64,000 nucleotides of DNA from Bacteroidales bacterium (GTDB taxonomy: Bacteria > Bacteroidota > Bacteroidia > Bacteroidales > UBA932), in the NCBI GenBank assembly GCA_015060445.1, contig SUYL01000015.1:32053-96052 (forward strand), in the 5' to 3' direction. The position numbers and the translations under genes are program-made. The notes beneath the pieces are model-generated. The model made no database searches. It saw only the letters and a program-made list of their open reading frames with translations, and had not been told where the DNA came from. This document shows positions 17,430-25,803 of the stretch, in pieces (the stretch's first letter is position 1; every line of letters begins with the position of its first letter).

Positions 17430-18572
17430 CTATTTCTTTGAAAGTTTTGTTGCTACGGGTACCAGTACCATCATAACGGCTATGCATATTATAAGGGTAA
17501 TTGGCAGGGTGCCGTAGTTGGCAGCGTCATATTGTACTCCAATGAACTTGTTGCCAAGAGACTGGCCGCAGAGTCCAATGAACAATGCAATTGAAAAGGC
17601 TGTGCCGCTCAGATCCTTGAATGCACCTCCAATGTAGTTGAGCACTACTGGGAAAGTTGCCCCTGCTCCAAATCCTATAAGTACCATTGCTGCGTATGCC
17701 GCAATTGCAGAAGAGGAATCAACCAGGAACAGTACCACTCCCACAAATGCGATTGTAAGATAAAGGTACAATGTTTTGAGTTCCCTGAGTTTCTGCATTA
17801 TATTTCCCAATGGGAGCCTGCCTGCAAGCATTCCAATTGTAAACCATGTCATGGCAAGTGTTGCAGTGGCATTGTCCATTCCTCCGGTATTGGTGAGGTA
17901 TTGTACTGTGAAGTTGCCGCTTGTCCCCTCAAAGGCGCACTGGAAGAAGAGTACAACTGCAAACAATATGAGTGCAGGATATTTGAGCAGCCCAAGGGAT
18001 TTTGAAACAGATACATTCTCCTGCGGTTTGGCCTTAGGGAAGGTGATGAAGAAGAATGATACTATAAACAGTGCCATAACCAGTGAAACTGCATTCAGCG
18101 GAATTCTGTAGTCGGGAATAAAATAGTTCAGCAAGGTCCATCCGAGGGCTCCTATGCAGTAGAATGCCCCAAGCAATCCAAGACGGCCTCCACGTTTGTT
18201 GTCATCGTATATGTCAGATACAAGGGCATTGGTTTCCCCGTTGAGAATGCCGCCTCCAATACCCAGCAGGAAGATGGAGGTGTGCAGCAGAGGAAGGTCA
18301 CTGAATGTTGCAAGCCCCTGTACTCCTGCCAGTGCAAACAGCGATGCAAGGATAAGGAGCCATTTGTATCCGAATTTGTCAACTATAGGGCCAAACAGGA
18401 TGGTACCTATGATTATACCTACGGACATTGTTGAGGGGAGGGCATTGGCCCCCTCCACCATTGCATTTAGGGGGCCAAGGATTGGTCCCAATGAAAGCAT
18501 TGTTACCCCAAAGAACGACATGCCGGCGCATGCGGCTGTAAATACTGGGGCGGTTGAGAGTCTTTTCTCCAT
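17430..18572 (-). CDS. Major facilitator superfamily transporter
   Basis: 380-aa polytopic transporter with twelve predicted hydrophobic helices and an MFS motif-like loop after helix 2 (FGPIVDKFGYKWLL). It sits between the ROK kinase (10-nt gap upstream) and the SIS gene, so a sugar or amino sugar is the probable substrate. This is inferred from context; the family alone does not fix specificity. Confidence 0.85.
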   Translation of the reverse strand: MEKRLSTAPVFTAACAGMSFFGVTMLSLGPILGPLNAMVEGANALPSTMSVGIIIGTILFGPIVDKFGYKWLLILASLFALAGVQGLATFSDLPLLHTSIFLLGIGGGILNGETNALVSDIYDDNKRGGRLGLLGAFYCIGALGWTLLNYFIPDYRIPLNAVSLVMALFIVSFFFITFPKAKPQENVSVSKSLGLLKYPALILFAVVLFFQCAFEGTSGNFTVQYLTNTGGMDNATATLAMTWFTIGMLAGRLPLGNIMQKLRELKTLYLYLTIAFVGVVLFLVDSSSAIAAYAAMVLIGFGAGATFPVVLNYIGGAFKDLSGTAFSIALFIGLCGQSLGNKFIGVQYDAANYGTLPITLIICIAVMMVLVPVATKLSKK

Positions 18573-18582
18573 ATTTGTGTGT

Positions 18583-19542
18583 TTATTTCTCTTTAAATGA
18601 TTCTCTTATGGCCAGATATGCTGCACCGTAAAGGGCCGCTTCTCCGTCAACTTCCGAGGCGCTGAATTTTACCTGTTTCATAGAAATTGGCTGGCCCCAT
18701 TTGCAGGCCTCGTCATAGATTCTTGGGATAAATTTTGCCGCAGGGCCAAATACACCCCCTCCAAAGATGAACTTTTCCGGATTGAACAGGCTTACCAGAT
18801 TTGCGGCACCCATTCCCCACATCTCTATAGCCTTGTCAAGCACTTTGCGGGCAATGTGGTCTCCCTCTTCATATGCTACAAATACATCGCGGGAGGTAAC
18901 CTCTTCAGCAGGTTTTCCCGATAAGACTCCATTGTAGTTCTTCTCGCAACGGAGAGCCTTCTGAGCCTGTAGGGCAATGCCGTTCCCCGAAGCATAATGC
19001 TCAAAACAGCCGCAAGGGATATAATCTTCGTGATAAGGGTTCTGTAGGGCCATCCATCCTGTAGCGCCCACAATGTCGCTATGGCCGTGCAGTACATGTC
19101 CGTCTATGAGAATTCCCCCGCCAATGCCGGTGCCCACTGCAAGATATATTACGTTCTGGCACCCTTTTGCACCACCTTTCCAAACCTCACCAAGTACATA
19201 GCACGTGCGGTCGCTCTCTATGCTTACTTTTATTTTTGGATTTTGGATTACGCTTTCAATTCTCTTCTTGAGGGGATAGTTGTCCCAGCCCGGGATGTTG
19301 GGGGCCCAAACGGTATCTTTTTTGGAATAGACAATGCCAGGGACGCATACCCCAATGGATTTTATATTCTTTCTGGGGTTTCTTTCAAGCAGGGTGAGGA
19401 TAACTTCATTTACCAGTTTGCCCACTTTGTCGCCTTGAGCCCCACCGAGCAGTGCAACCTCTTTGTCCTTCATGTTGCCAAAGCGGTCGAAAATGGCGGC
19501 AGCAACCTTTGTGCCACCCAAATCAACTCCAATTACAGCCAT
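18583..19542 (-). CDS. ROK-family sugar kinase
   Basis: 319-aa ASKHA-fold kinase. The phosphate-binding loop is GVDLGGTKVAAAIFD at the N-terminus (start ATG 19542; the 13 upstream residues of the track lack family similarity). VGTGIGGGILIDG is the adenosine/phosphate region. The ROK zinc motif appears as CGCFEHYASG, reduced compared with the canonical CxCGxxGCxE set. First gene of the kinase/MFS/SIS cluster. Glucose, N-acetylglucosamine or N-acetylmannosamine are typical substrates of the family. Confidence 0.85.
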   Translation of the reverse strand: MAVIGVDLGGTKVAAAIFDRFGNMKDKEVALLGGAQGDKVGKLVNEVILTLLERNPRKNIKSIGVCVPGIVYSKKDTVWAPNIPGWDNYPLKKRIESVIQNPKIKVSIESDRTCYVLGEVWKGGAKGCQNVIYLAVGTGIGGGILIDGHVLHGHSDIVGATGWMALQNPYHEDYIPCGCFEHYASGNGIALQAQKALRCEKNYNGVLSGKPAEEVTSRDVFVAYEEGDHIARKVLDKAIEMWGMGAANLVSLFNPEKFIFGGGVFGPAAKFIPRIYDEACKWGQPISMKQVKFSASEVDGEAALYGAAYLAIRESFKEK

Positions 19543-19616
19543 ATCCAGCGGTATTTTAAGTGTATTCAACAGCACCTGCAAGTTAGCAAATAAACTCCAA
19601 TGTGGGTCTCTTTTTT

Positions 19617-20942
19617 TTACTTTTTCCCCTCCTGCATGAAAAGTTCTTCCTTTATGAAGGCAATCTCATCTTTGGCCAGATTCCATGTGTAGGACCCCTC
19701 TTTTCCCAGAGAAAGGTATCTTTCATAGTATTTGAGGGCATTCCTGTAATCTCCTGCCACCCTTAGGCAATACCCTATACGGGCATAGAGTACAATGTGT
19801 GACGGGCCGTATTTGAGAGCCTCCCTGTAGAATTTTACAGCAGTTTTCAGAGGGGTATCATTAATCCTGATACCGGTAGTCGTGTTGTTCTGGCGCATTC
19901 CCATGTCATAGTACATTTCTCCGCGTGTGGAATATATTCCGTACATGAGGGAGGAGTCAGGGAGGACAAGTTTTACAACGGCATCAAACAGGGAGTCTGC
20001 AACCTCCACTTTGGCCATTTTGCTGTTGCAGTAAGCCCTGTTGTAGAGGAAGTCTGTGTTTTCTGCAATGTGCGGATCTTCATTTTGAGCCATGACGAAA
20101 CAGTCGTCTGCAATATGGTGTTCCATCTTCCCCATTTTGCACAATCCCATATAGTAGTATCCCGACGATTTGTCGCATCCGTACTCCACACTCCTGCGGA
20201 AGATATCATATGCTTCATCCCATTTCTTCATATTGTACAGGACAAGCCCCTTGATGGGATTAATTACAATATTAGTACTGTCGTACTGCAGGAACTCATT
20301 GGCCATTACCAGAACGGTGTCGTACATTTTCCTCTCCAGAAAGATTCTTGAGATTTTCTCAAGGGTGCGGTAATCATTCCGCTGCCCCTCATATACGGCA
20401 GAATAATAGACAAGGGCTGAGTCGTTGAGCCCCAGTTTGCTGAAACTGTTTCCAATCAAGGACATCATTGCCGGTATGGAATCTCTCCTGAGAACCCTTC
20501 TTCCGGAACTTATGCTTCCGTTGTAATCTTCCATCCTGTATTGCAGGTTTGCCTTCTGGATCAGGAAAAAGAGATTGTCGGGAGCCATTTCTGTTGCAAG
20601 GTTGTAGAAAAGTATTGCGGCATTGTTGTTCCCGTTGAGCCTGTGACACTCGCCCAAAGATGCAAGTATGGGGGCATTATTCTCCCCAAGGAGCATAATC
20701 TCCTCCAATGTTCCTATAGCCTCCTGGAATTTGTGCAGGTTCTTCTGGCAGGTTACTTTCTCTTTGAGCAGGGCAATTGTCCCGGCTGTATCCCTTACTG
20801 CGTAGAGGGAATCTATTTGGGTATTCAGAAGAGTTATGGCGTTGGTATAGTCGTAATTTGACATTAAAGTGCGCCATTGCGGGGCTTGGGCGCAAATGGC
20901 GTTTGCTGTACACAGCAGTATGGCAAGGATGGCATTTCTCAT
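19617..20942 (-). CDS. Exported TPR-repeat protein
   Basis: 441-aa protein with a signal peptide (MRNAILAILLCTANAICAQ from the ATG at 20942) and about nine tetratricopeptide repeats spanning the mature chain, e.g. AIGTLEEIMLLGENNAPILASLGECHRLNG and ALKYYERYLSLGKEG near the end. Probably a periplasmic scaffold; partners are not evident. It has its own -7 box and is divergent from the ABC gene group. Confidence 0.8.
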   Translation of the reverse strand: MRNAILAILLCTANAICAQAPQWRTLMSNYDYTNAITLLNTQIDSLYAVRDTAGTIALLKEKVTCQKNLHKFQEAIGTLEEIMLLGENNAPILASLGECHRLNGNNNAAILFYNLATEMAPDNLFFLIQKANLQYRMEDYNGSISSGRRVLRRDSIPAMMSLIGNSFSKLGLNDSALVYYSAVYEGQRNDYRTLEKISRIFLERKMYDTVLVMANEFLQYDSTNIVINPIKGLVLYNMKKWDEAYDIFRRSVEYGCDKSSGYYYMGLCKMGKMEHHIADDCFVMAQNEDPHIAENTDFLYNRAYCNSKMAKVEVADSLFDAVVKLVLPDSSLMYGIYSTRGEMYYDMGMRQNNTTTGIRINDTPLKTAVKFYREALKYGPSHIVLYARIGYCLRVAGDYRNALKYYERYLSLGKEGSYTWNLAKDEIAFIKEELFMQEGKK

Positions 20943-20963
20943 GTTGCGAAGATTTGTTTTATC

Positions 20964-20971
20964 CAAAGATA
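20964..20971 (-). promoter_or_regulatory. -7 box (TATCTTTG) for the TPR gene
   Basis: Perfect TAnnTTTG 22 nt before the start. Confidence 0.6.
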
Positions 20972-21087
20972 ATGAATTTTGCCTTATACAATGCTGTTGT
21001 AAGGGGGGTGTTGCATCCGAAAAAGGCTCTATACAGCCACCAGAGGGGTATTTTATCCACGTTGTTGCGTTTGTGGCACAGATGTGG

Positions 21088-21095
21088 TATATTTG
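21088..21095 (+). promoter_or_regulatory. -7 box (TATATTTG) for the small membrane protein/ABC operon
   Basis: TAnnTTTG with TTG triplets near 21062-21067. The ATG follows within 8 nt, so the transcript would be almost leaderless. Confidence 0.55.
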
Positions 21096-21102
21096 TAGGA
21101 GT

Positions 21103-21420
21103 ATGCAGAACCGTGCCGGATATATATTGCTGTTCTACAGGAGTACAATAAAGATTGCTGTTGCAACAAGTGCCCTTGTTGCCATGTGGCAGTGCATTTC
21201 ATCTCCTGTAGGGGCACCTGCGGCATTCTTCATGAGTTATCCGGTTGTAGGGCTCGGGATGGACGGGTTTTACAGGTTTCTCTCAAAAAAGAGGATGAAT
21301 GAGTTCCATTTCTACAGAATGGGAGGATTGGGGGTACTGGAACTTTACGGGGCATCGCTGCTTATCTCCTTGTCGGTCTCTGCAGCAGGGTTGCTGTTGC
21401 TTAATTTGTGTGGAATATGA
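21103..21420 (+). CDS. Small membrane protein encoded with an ABC ATPase
   Basis: 105-aa protein with two to three hydrophobic stretches (TIKIAVATSALVAMW; SPVGAPAAFFMSYPVVGLG; LYGASLLISLSVSAAGLLLLNLCG) and a short basic loop. The track start at 20869 runs into the divergent TPR gene, and the ATG at 21103 lies directly after a -7 box. Its stop overlaps the ATPase ATG (ATGA). I do not recognise the family; the coupling suggests a minimal membrane partner of the ATPase. Confidence 0.6.
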   Translation: MQNRAGYILLFYRSTIKIAVATSALVAMWQCISSPVGAPAAFFMSYPVVGLGMDGFYRFLSKKRMNEFHFYRMGGLGVLELYGASLLISLSVSAAGLLLLNLCGI

Positions 21421-22061
21421 AAGGGGGAATGGAAGTTGACAGTGTAATAATGCGCTATGGTGAGCATACGGTGCTTTCTGATGTCTATCTGAAATGCAGC
21501 GTGGGGGATATTGTAGGTATCTTTGGAAGGAACGGCAGTGGAAAGACTACTCTGTTCAACATTATCTACGGAACTTGCAAGGCAGAGAATTCATTCGTTA
21601 GGATAGACGGGCAGGTTATGGAGAAAGGGGCATTCAGGTGCGGGAAGGTGGGCTATCTTCCGCAGAATGATTTTTTTCCGGAGCATTTGAGGATAAAGGA
21701 GATTTTCTCCCTTTTGCCTCAGGGGGCTGCAGATATGGAGGATGAAGTGCTGGTAAGGGTGTGGGAGAACAGGGCAGGGGAGTTGTCGGGAGGAGAATTG
21801 AGATACCTGGAGATAATGTACATTTTGTGGAGCGGTTTCAAATATCTTATTCTCGACGAGCCTTTCAGCGGTCTGGCCCCTGTGGTGGTTGAAAAATTGC
21901 AGGGGATACTGAAGGGGTATTCTGCGGAGAAAGGGATTATAATTGCAGACCATGATTACAGGAGTGTTGCAGGGATGGTAAACCGTTTCTGTATGCTGGA
22001 TGGAGGGGCACTCAGGGAGATAGGGTCGTTGGAAGAGTTGCGGGGAATTTACTTATTATAA
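21417..22061 (+). CDS. ABC transporter ATP-binding protein
   Basis: 214-aa ATPase with Walker A GRNGSGKTT, Q-loop LPQNDFFPEHL, signature ELSGGELRYLEIMYIL and Walker B YLILDEPFSGLAP, then H-loop DHDY. It resembles LptB/LivF-type short ATPases in layout. No classical permease is adjacent, only the 105-aa membrane protein it overlaps by 4 nt. Start chosen at 21417 (MKGGMEVDSV). Confidence 0.85.
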   Translation: MKGGMEVDSVIMRYGEHTVLSDVYLKCSVGDIVGIFGRNGSGKTTLFNIIYGTCKAENSFVRIDGQVMEKGAFRCGKVGYLPQNDFFPEHLRIKEIFSLLPQGAADMEDEVLVRVWENRAGELSGGELRYLEIMYILWSGFKYLILDEPFSGLAPVVVEKLQGILKGYSAEKGIIIADHDYRSVAGMVNRFCMLDGGALREIGSLEELRGIYLL

Positions 22062-22073
22062 AACAAGATACGT

Positions 22074-22715
22074 ATGAAAAACATAGACAAGAAATGGCTG
22101 ATTGGCCTTGTTGCTGATCTGGATATAGTTACAGATGACATGGAACATATCCATAAAAGTGAAGATTTCTCAGTTCCATCACTATTGCTTGCCTATAATG
22201 TTTTGGAGAGATTGTCGGATGTGGAAAATCTCTCTTACAGAATGGCGCAGGATAAGGAGTGGGCAGATAATTTTCTTGAAGAGGGCAAACGATACATGGA
22301 GTCATATCCTCTCTGTGGCGAAGTATTGTACAGGGTGATTGGGGAAGAACGGGTTAAAATGAAAGTTGCAGAGTATATGCTCCCTTATGTAACCGCACAT
22401 AAAGAGGCCAAGGAGGCGTTTGAGAAGGCTGAAGAGCTTCACCTGATGGCAAAGGTTGCCCACAAGGCGCAGGAGGAGGGAGGCTTTTTTGAGAAATGGA
22501 AGACCCTCAGGCAGGTGAGGAAGATGGCAGGATTCCCGCTGGAGAGGAAACGTACCGGGAATTTTGTAGCCCGCACATTTGACCTTATGGAGGAGGCCCG
22601 TATGAAGATGCGAGAAGCAGAACTCAAGATGTACGGACATAATGTGGCGTACAAATGTACTCCCGATACCTATATGAAGATTTTTGAATTGTTGAGTGAA
22701 AAATATACAGGATGA
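22074..22715 (+). CDS. Alpha-helical protein of unknown function
   Basis: 213-aa soluble, charged, mostly helical protein, e.g. AHKEAKEAFEKAEELHLMAKVAHKAQ and ARTFDLMEEARMKMREAELKMYG. No signal peptide, membrane segment or catalytic motif seen. It follows the ABC ATPase by 12 nt and overlaps the rhodanese gene by 4 nt (ATGA), so it belongs to that operon. I do not recognise it. Confidence 0.7.
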   Translation: MKNIDKKWLIGLVADLDIVTDDMEHIHKSEDFSVPSLLLAYNVLERLSDVENLSYRMAQDKEWADNFLEEGKRYMESYPLCGEVLYRVIGEERVKMKVAEYMLPYVTAHKEAKEAFEKAEELHLMAKVAHKAQEEGGFFEKWKTLRQVRKMAGFPLERKRTGNFVARTFDLMEEARMKMREAELKMYGHNVAYKCTPDTYMKIFELLSEKYTG

Positions 22716-23092
22716 AGAGATTTCTGAATTTGTTGGCGGCAGTGTGTTGTATATGGCTGGCTGTTGCCTGTAATGCCCCTGCAGGGAAATTGAAAAGTGT
22801 GGAGAAGGCTGAGTTTGCACAGATCATTGGGGATGGCTCGGTTGTACTGCTGGATGTTAGGACTCCTCAGGAATTTGCCCAGGGGCATATTGTGGGTGCA
22901 ATAAATATTGATGTAAAGGATTCCCTCTTCATCTCCAATGTGCAGAGGCAGGTTGCTCCGGGGAGTAGGGTGGCAGTTTATTGCAGGAGCGGCCGCAGAA
23001 GCATGAGCGCAGCACAGCAAATGGTGGAGAAAGGGTATGATGTGGTGAATTTGAAGGGCGGATTTCTTGCTTGGGAAGAATCAGAGAAGTAA
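22712..23092 (+). CDS. Rhodanese-like domain lipoprotein
   Basis: 126-aa exported protein. A lipoprotein signal (LAAVCCIWLAVACN) is followed by a single rhodanese domain: VLLDVRTPQEFAQGHIVGAINI and the active-site loop CRSGRRS with its cysteine. Probably a periplasmic sulfur-transfer or cysteine-based protein. Its start overlaps the stop of the helical protein. Confidence 0.88.
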   Translation: MKRFLNLLAAVCCIWLAVACNAPAGKLKSVEKAEFAQIIGDGSVVLLDVRTPQEFAQGHIVGAINIDVKDSLFISNVQRQVAPGSRVAVYCRSGRRSMSAAQQMVEKGYDVVNLKGGFLAWEESEK

Positions 23093-23097
23093 TTTTG
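23090..23097 (+). promoter_or_regulatory. -7 box (TAATTTTG) overlapping the rhodanese stop
   Basis: TAnnTTTG beginning in the stop codon, with TTGC about 20 nt upstream; it would give the sulfatase gene its own promoter. Confidence 0.5.
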
Positions 23098-23115
23098 CGG
23101 CAAAATCCTACAATT

Positions 23116-25017
23116 ATGATAAAGAGTTTCTTCAAACATTATATTCTGGTTTTTCTGTTCTGCATTGCGCAGAAGATTGTTTTTCTGCTGTACTACTATA
23201 AGGAGTTCTATGCAGATTGCACATTTGGGGATTTTGTGGATGTAATTTTGCACGGCATTCCGCTGGATGCCGCTGTGGCGGGTTACCTTACCGCAATTCC
23301 GGCACTGCTGCTCATTGCAAATGTGTGGTGGCAGGGGAAAGCAATGAAATATATATTCAAGGGGTACTACATTTTCTGTGCGGTGCTGCTGGCCCTGATT
23401 TTTGTGGGTGACCTTGCCTTGTACCAGTACTGGGGATTCAGGTTGGATACCACTCCGCTCTTTTACCTTAAGTCCAGCCCCAAGGATGCTTTTGCAAGTG
23501 CAACTTTCGGGATGATAGTGGCTGGGATTGTGGATCTTGCGGTGAACATTTATGTTTACCTGTGGCTGTGCAAAAAGTTCCTTGCCAGGAGGTATGATGC
23601 TCCGGTGTTCTTTAAGGTGAGGAATACCGTTGCACTCACTTTGCTTGCCGCACTGCTCTTTATTCCAATCAGAGGCGGTTTTACAGTGGCAACCCTCAAT
23701 ACCGGAAAGGTTTATTTCAGCCAGAACATGAGGTTGAACCACGCTGCAATCAATCCGGCCTTCAGTCTTCTGGAGTCCCTTTCAAAGAGCAGTTCCTTTG
23801 CAACCCAATACAGATATCATACTCCCGACAGGGCAAATGAACTGTTTGCTGCAATGCAGGATGTCTCATTGAGGGGAGAAGGTGCCCTTACCGGTGAGGA
23901 TGTGGCAGCGGACACCCATGTGGATTTGTCGGGAAGAAGGGATACCCTTCTCAAACCGGGGAAGCCTAATGTGGTGATTGTGATTCTGGAGAGTTTCCTC
24001 TCAAAGGCAATGGGGACCCTTGGGGGATTTGAAGGGGTTGCACAGAATCTGGATTCTTTGGGGGCTCAGGGTGTGCTGTTTACAAACTTCTACGCAAACA
24101 GTTTCAGGACAGACCGTGGAATTGTCTCCATTTTGAGCGGTTATCCGGCACAGCCTACAAACAGCATAATGAAATACCCGCGCAAGAGCCAGTCGTTGCC
24201 TTCAATATCAAGAAGTCTTGCACAGAACGGTTATGACCTGCAGTACATTTATGGCGGCGATGCCAACTTTACCAATATGCGCTCGTACCTTACAGCAATG
24301 GGATTTGAGAACATCATAAGCGATACCGATTTCCCAATTTCGCAGAAGTTGAGCAAATGGGGAGCGCACGATGATGTGATGTTTGACAAGATTGCCACCC
24401 AGTTGGAGCAGGGACAGGAACAGGAGCCGTTCCTTAAGGTGATACAGACCTCCAGCAGCCACGAGCCGTTTGAAGTACCGGGTTTCAACAAACTTGAGGA
24501 TATCCGTATGAACTCCGTAGCATATACCGACAGTTGCCTGCAGGTATTTGTAAACAGGTATAAAAATACCCCATATTGGGACAACACCCTGTTTGTATTT
24601 GTTCCCGACCATGCAATGCAGTATCCTGTAGATTTGGATGTATTCTCTGTAGAGAGATACAAGATACCATTGATATTCTACGGACCGGCACTTGCCTGCA
24701 GCGGAGTTAAGGTGGATGCCGTAGGTTCGCAGATAGACTTGGCGGCAACCCTTTTGGGGCAGTTGGGCATTCCGCACCAGGATTTTGCCTTCAGCAAAGA
24801 TATGCTTGATGCTGCAAATCCCCATTTCGGATTCTTTACTGTTCCCGACGCATTTGGTATGGTAACAGATTCCGGAGCGGTGGTTTTTGACAATGTTTCA
24901 GAAAAAATTTACACCTCGACCCTCTCCGATACCATCGTTCTGGAGCATGGAAAAGCATTTTTGCAAAAACTTTACGACGATTTGGACGAAAGAGGCAATA
25001 AAAAATTTGCACAATAA
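23116..25017 (+). CDS. LTA synthase-family sulfatase (membrane phosphoglycerol/phosphoethanolamine transferase type)
   Basis: 633-aa inner-membrane protein: about five N-terminal transmembrane helices (residues 1-210), then a periplasmic alkaline-phosphatase-fold domain. The metal/nucleophile pattern is present: VVIVILESFLS with the metal Glu, SFRTDRG with the catalytic Thr, a YGGDANF block, WGAHDD and FVPDHA. In Gram-negative Bacteroidota such enzymes modify membrane glycans or lipids, not teichoic acid; the acceptor here is unknown. The ATG at 23116 follows a -7 box. Confidence 0.88.
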   Translation: MIKSFFKHYILVFLFCIAQKIVFLLYYYKEFYADCTFGDFVDVILHGIPLDAAVAGYLTAIPALLLIANVWWQGKAMKYIFKGYYIFCAVLLALIFVGDLALYQYWGFRLDTTPLFYLKSSPKDAFASATFGMIVAGIVDLAVNIYVYLWLCKKFLARRYDAPVFFKVRNTVALTLLAALLFIPIRGGFTVATLNTGKVYFSQNMRLNHAAINPAFSLLESLSKSSSFATQYRYHTPDRANELFAAMQDVSLRGEGALTGEDVAADTHVDLSGRRDTLLKPGKPNVVIVILESFLSKAMGTLGGFEGVAQNLDSLGAQGVLFTNFYANSFRTDRGIVSILSGYPAQPTNSIMKYPRKSQSLPSISRSLAQNGYDLQYIYGGDANFTNMRSYLTAMGFENIISDTDFPISQKLSKWGAHDDVMFDKIATQLEQGQEQEPFLKVIQTSSSHEPFEVPGFNKLEDIRMNSVAYTDSCLQVFVNRYKNTPYWDNTLFVFVPDHAMQYPVDLDVFSVERYKIPLIFYGPALACSGVKVDAVGSQIDLAATLLGQLGIPHQDFAFSKDMLDAANPHFGFFTVPDAFGMVTDSGAVVFDNVSEKIYTSTLSDTIVLEHGKAFLQKLYDDLDERGNKKFAQ

Positions 25018-25028
25018 AAAAAAATGCA

Positions 25029-25036
25029 TACCTTTG
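25029..25036 (+). promoter_or_regulatory. tRNA operon -7 box (TACCTTTG)
   Basis: TAnnTTTG 30 nt before tRNA-Gln, with TTTG about 20 nt further upstream. Confidence 0.7.
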
Positions 25037-25065
25037 CAACCCGTTTGGAAATAAACGGTGCTCAT

Positions 25066-25136
25066 TGAGATATGGTGTAATGGTAGCACAAGAGATTCTG
25101 GCTCTCTTGGTTCGGGTTCGAGTCCTGATATCTCAA
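25066..25136 (+). tRNA. tRNA-Gln (CTG anticodon)
   Basis: Acceptor TGAGATA pairs with TATCTCA. The anticodon stem AGAGA/TCTCT encloses loop TTCTGGC, giving anticodon CTG. The T-arm contains GTTCGAGTC. CCA is not encoded. Confidence 0.93.
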
Positions 25137-25145
25137 CACTATGTT

Positions 25146-25219
25146 GGCGCGATAGCTCAGCTGGTTAGAGCGCATGATTCATAATCATGAGGTCCCCAGT
25201 TCAATCCTGGGTCGCGCTA
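25146..25219 (+). tRNA. tRNA-Met (CAT anticodon), probable integration site
   Basis: Acceptor GGCGCGA pairs with TCGCGCT (G-U at the end). The anticodon stem CATGA/TCATG encloses TTCATAA, anticodon CAT. The sequence resembles elongator tRNA-Met; a lysidine-modified Ile2 tRNA is less likely. The AT-rich element with its integrase begins directly downstream, so the 3' end probably contains the left attachment core. Confidence 0.9.
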
Positions 25220-25230
25220 CTCTGAAAATT

Positions 25231-25263
25231 AAGCACTTACGATAATTCGTGAGTGCTTTTTTT
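25231..25263 (+). terminator. Intrinsic terminator of the tRNA operon
   Basis: AAGCACTTACGA pairs with TCGTGAGTGCTT (one mismatch) around 4 nt and is followed by seven T residues. Confidence 0.85.
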
Positions 25264-25281
25264 ATATGCATTATGACAGAT

Positions 25282-25343
25282 GCGGACAAAATCTGGGACA
25301 AATTGATGTTTTTCCCATGGTTTTTGTCCGCTTTTTTTGTCCG
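25282..25343. repeat. Clustered TTTGTCC boxes: candidate recombinase/excisionase arm sites
   Basis: GCGGACAAAA (25282-25291) is inverted at 25322-25331 (TTTTGTCCGC). A further direct copy TTTTGTCCG lies at 25335-25343 and an inverted TTTGTCCC at about 25295-25302. The four related boxes sit between tRNA-Met and the excisionase-like gene, where arm-type sites are expected. Assignment is by position and repetition only. Confidence 0.5.
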
Positions 25344-25380
25344 TGTTTTTATGTTGGAATGTTGACAGTTTACACATTGA

Positions 25381-25436
25381 ATAGTTATAAAAAATAAATA
25401 AAATTATAACTATATGATAAAAATATTATATCTTTG
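25381..25436 (+). promoter_or_regulatory. Promoter with 10-bp inverted-repeat operator for xis/int
   Basis: ATAGTTATAA (25381-25390) and TTATAACTAT (25404-25413) are perfect inverted arms with a 13-nt spacer. The -7 box TATCTTTG is at 25429-25436. The same architecture recurs upstream of the primase-like gene at 56782-56838. Confidence 0.65.
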
Positions 25437-25486
25437 TCTTTGTAATCAAGACAGAATAATTTTTAAAATTGTCAATTTTTCTAATT

Positions 25487-25798
25487 ATGAACGAAGATTT
25501 GTCTAAAATTCAAGAGTTGGCTGCACAGATGAAAACTCTCTTACCAGATGGCAAGAAAAATGCCCTGGACAAATTGTTGTTTGGACGGTTGTCCGGACGT
25601 CGGAAGAATGGTGTTGAAAAGGGAGTGGTGGTTCACCCCAAATTGGGGAGGCTCCTTACTGCAGGAAGGGCATCTGAAATCACCGGCTACACTACAGCAT
25701 GGCTGTTACAGTTGGCCAAGGCTGGCAGGATAAGGTATATCAAGCCGAAAAGAAACGTATTGTACTTCGAACAGGACATTTTGAGTTATATGAATTAA
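25487..25798 (+). CDS. Excisionase-like helix-turn-helix protein
   Basis: 103-aa protein with a C-terminal MerR/HTH_17-like DNA-binding segment (GRASEITGYTTAWLLQLAKAGRIRYIKPKRNVLYFEQDILSYM, about residues 60-102), typical of small excisionases and directionality factors next to integrases. The track start is a TTG at 25469; the ATG at 25487 is preferred. The integrase start follows by 5 nt, so both are probably made from the operator-controlled promoter upstream. Confidence 0.7.
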   Translation: MNEDLSKIQELAAQMKTLLPDGKKNALDKLLFGRLSGRRKNGVEKGVVVHPKLGRLLTAGRASEITGYTTAWLLQLAKAGRIRYIKPKRNVLYFEQDILSYMN

Positions 25799-25803
25799 CT
25801 AAA

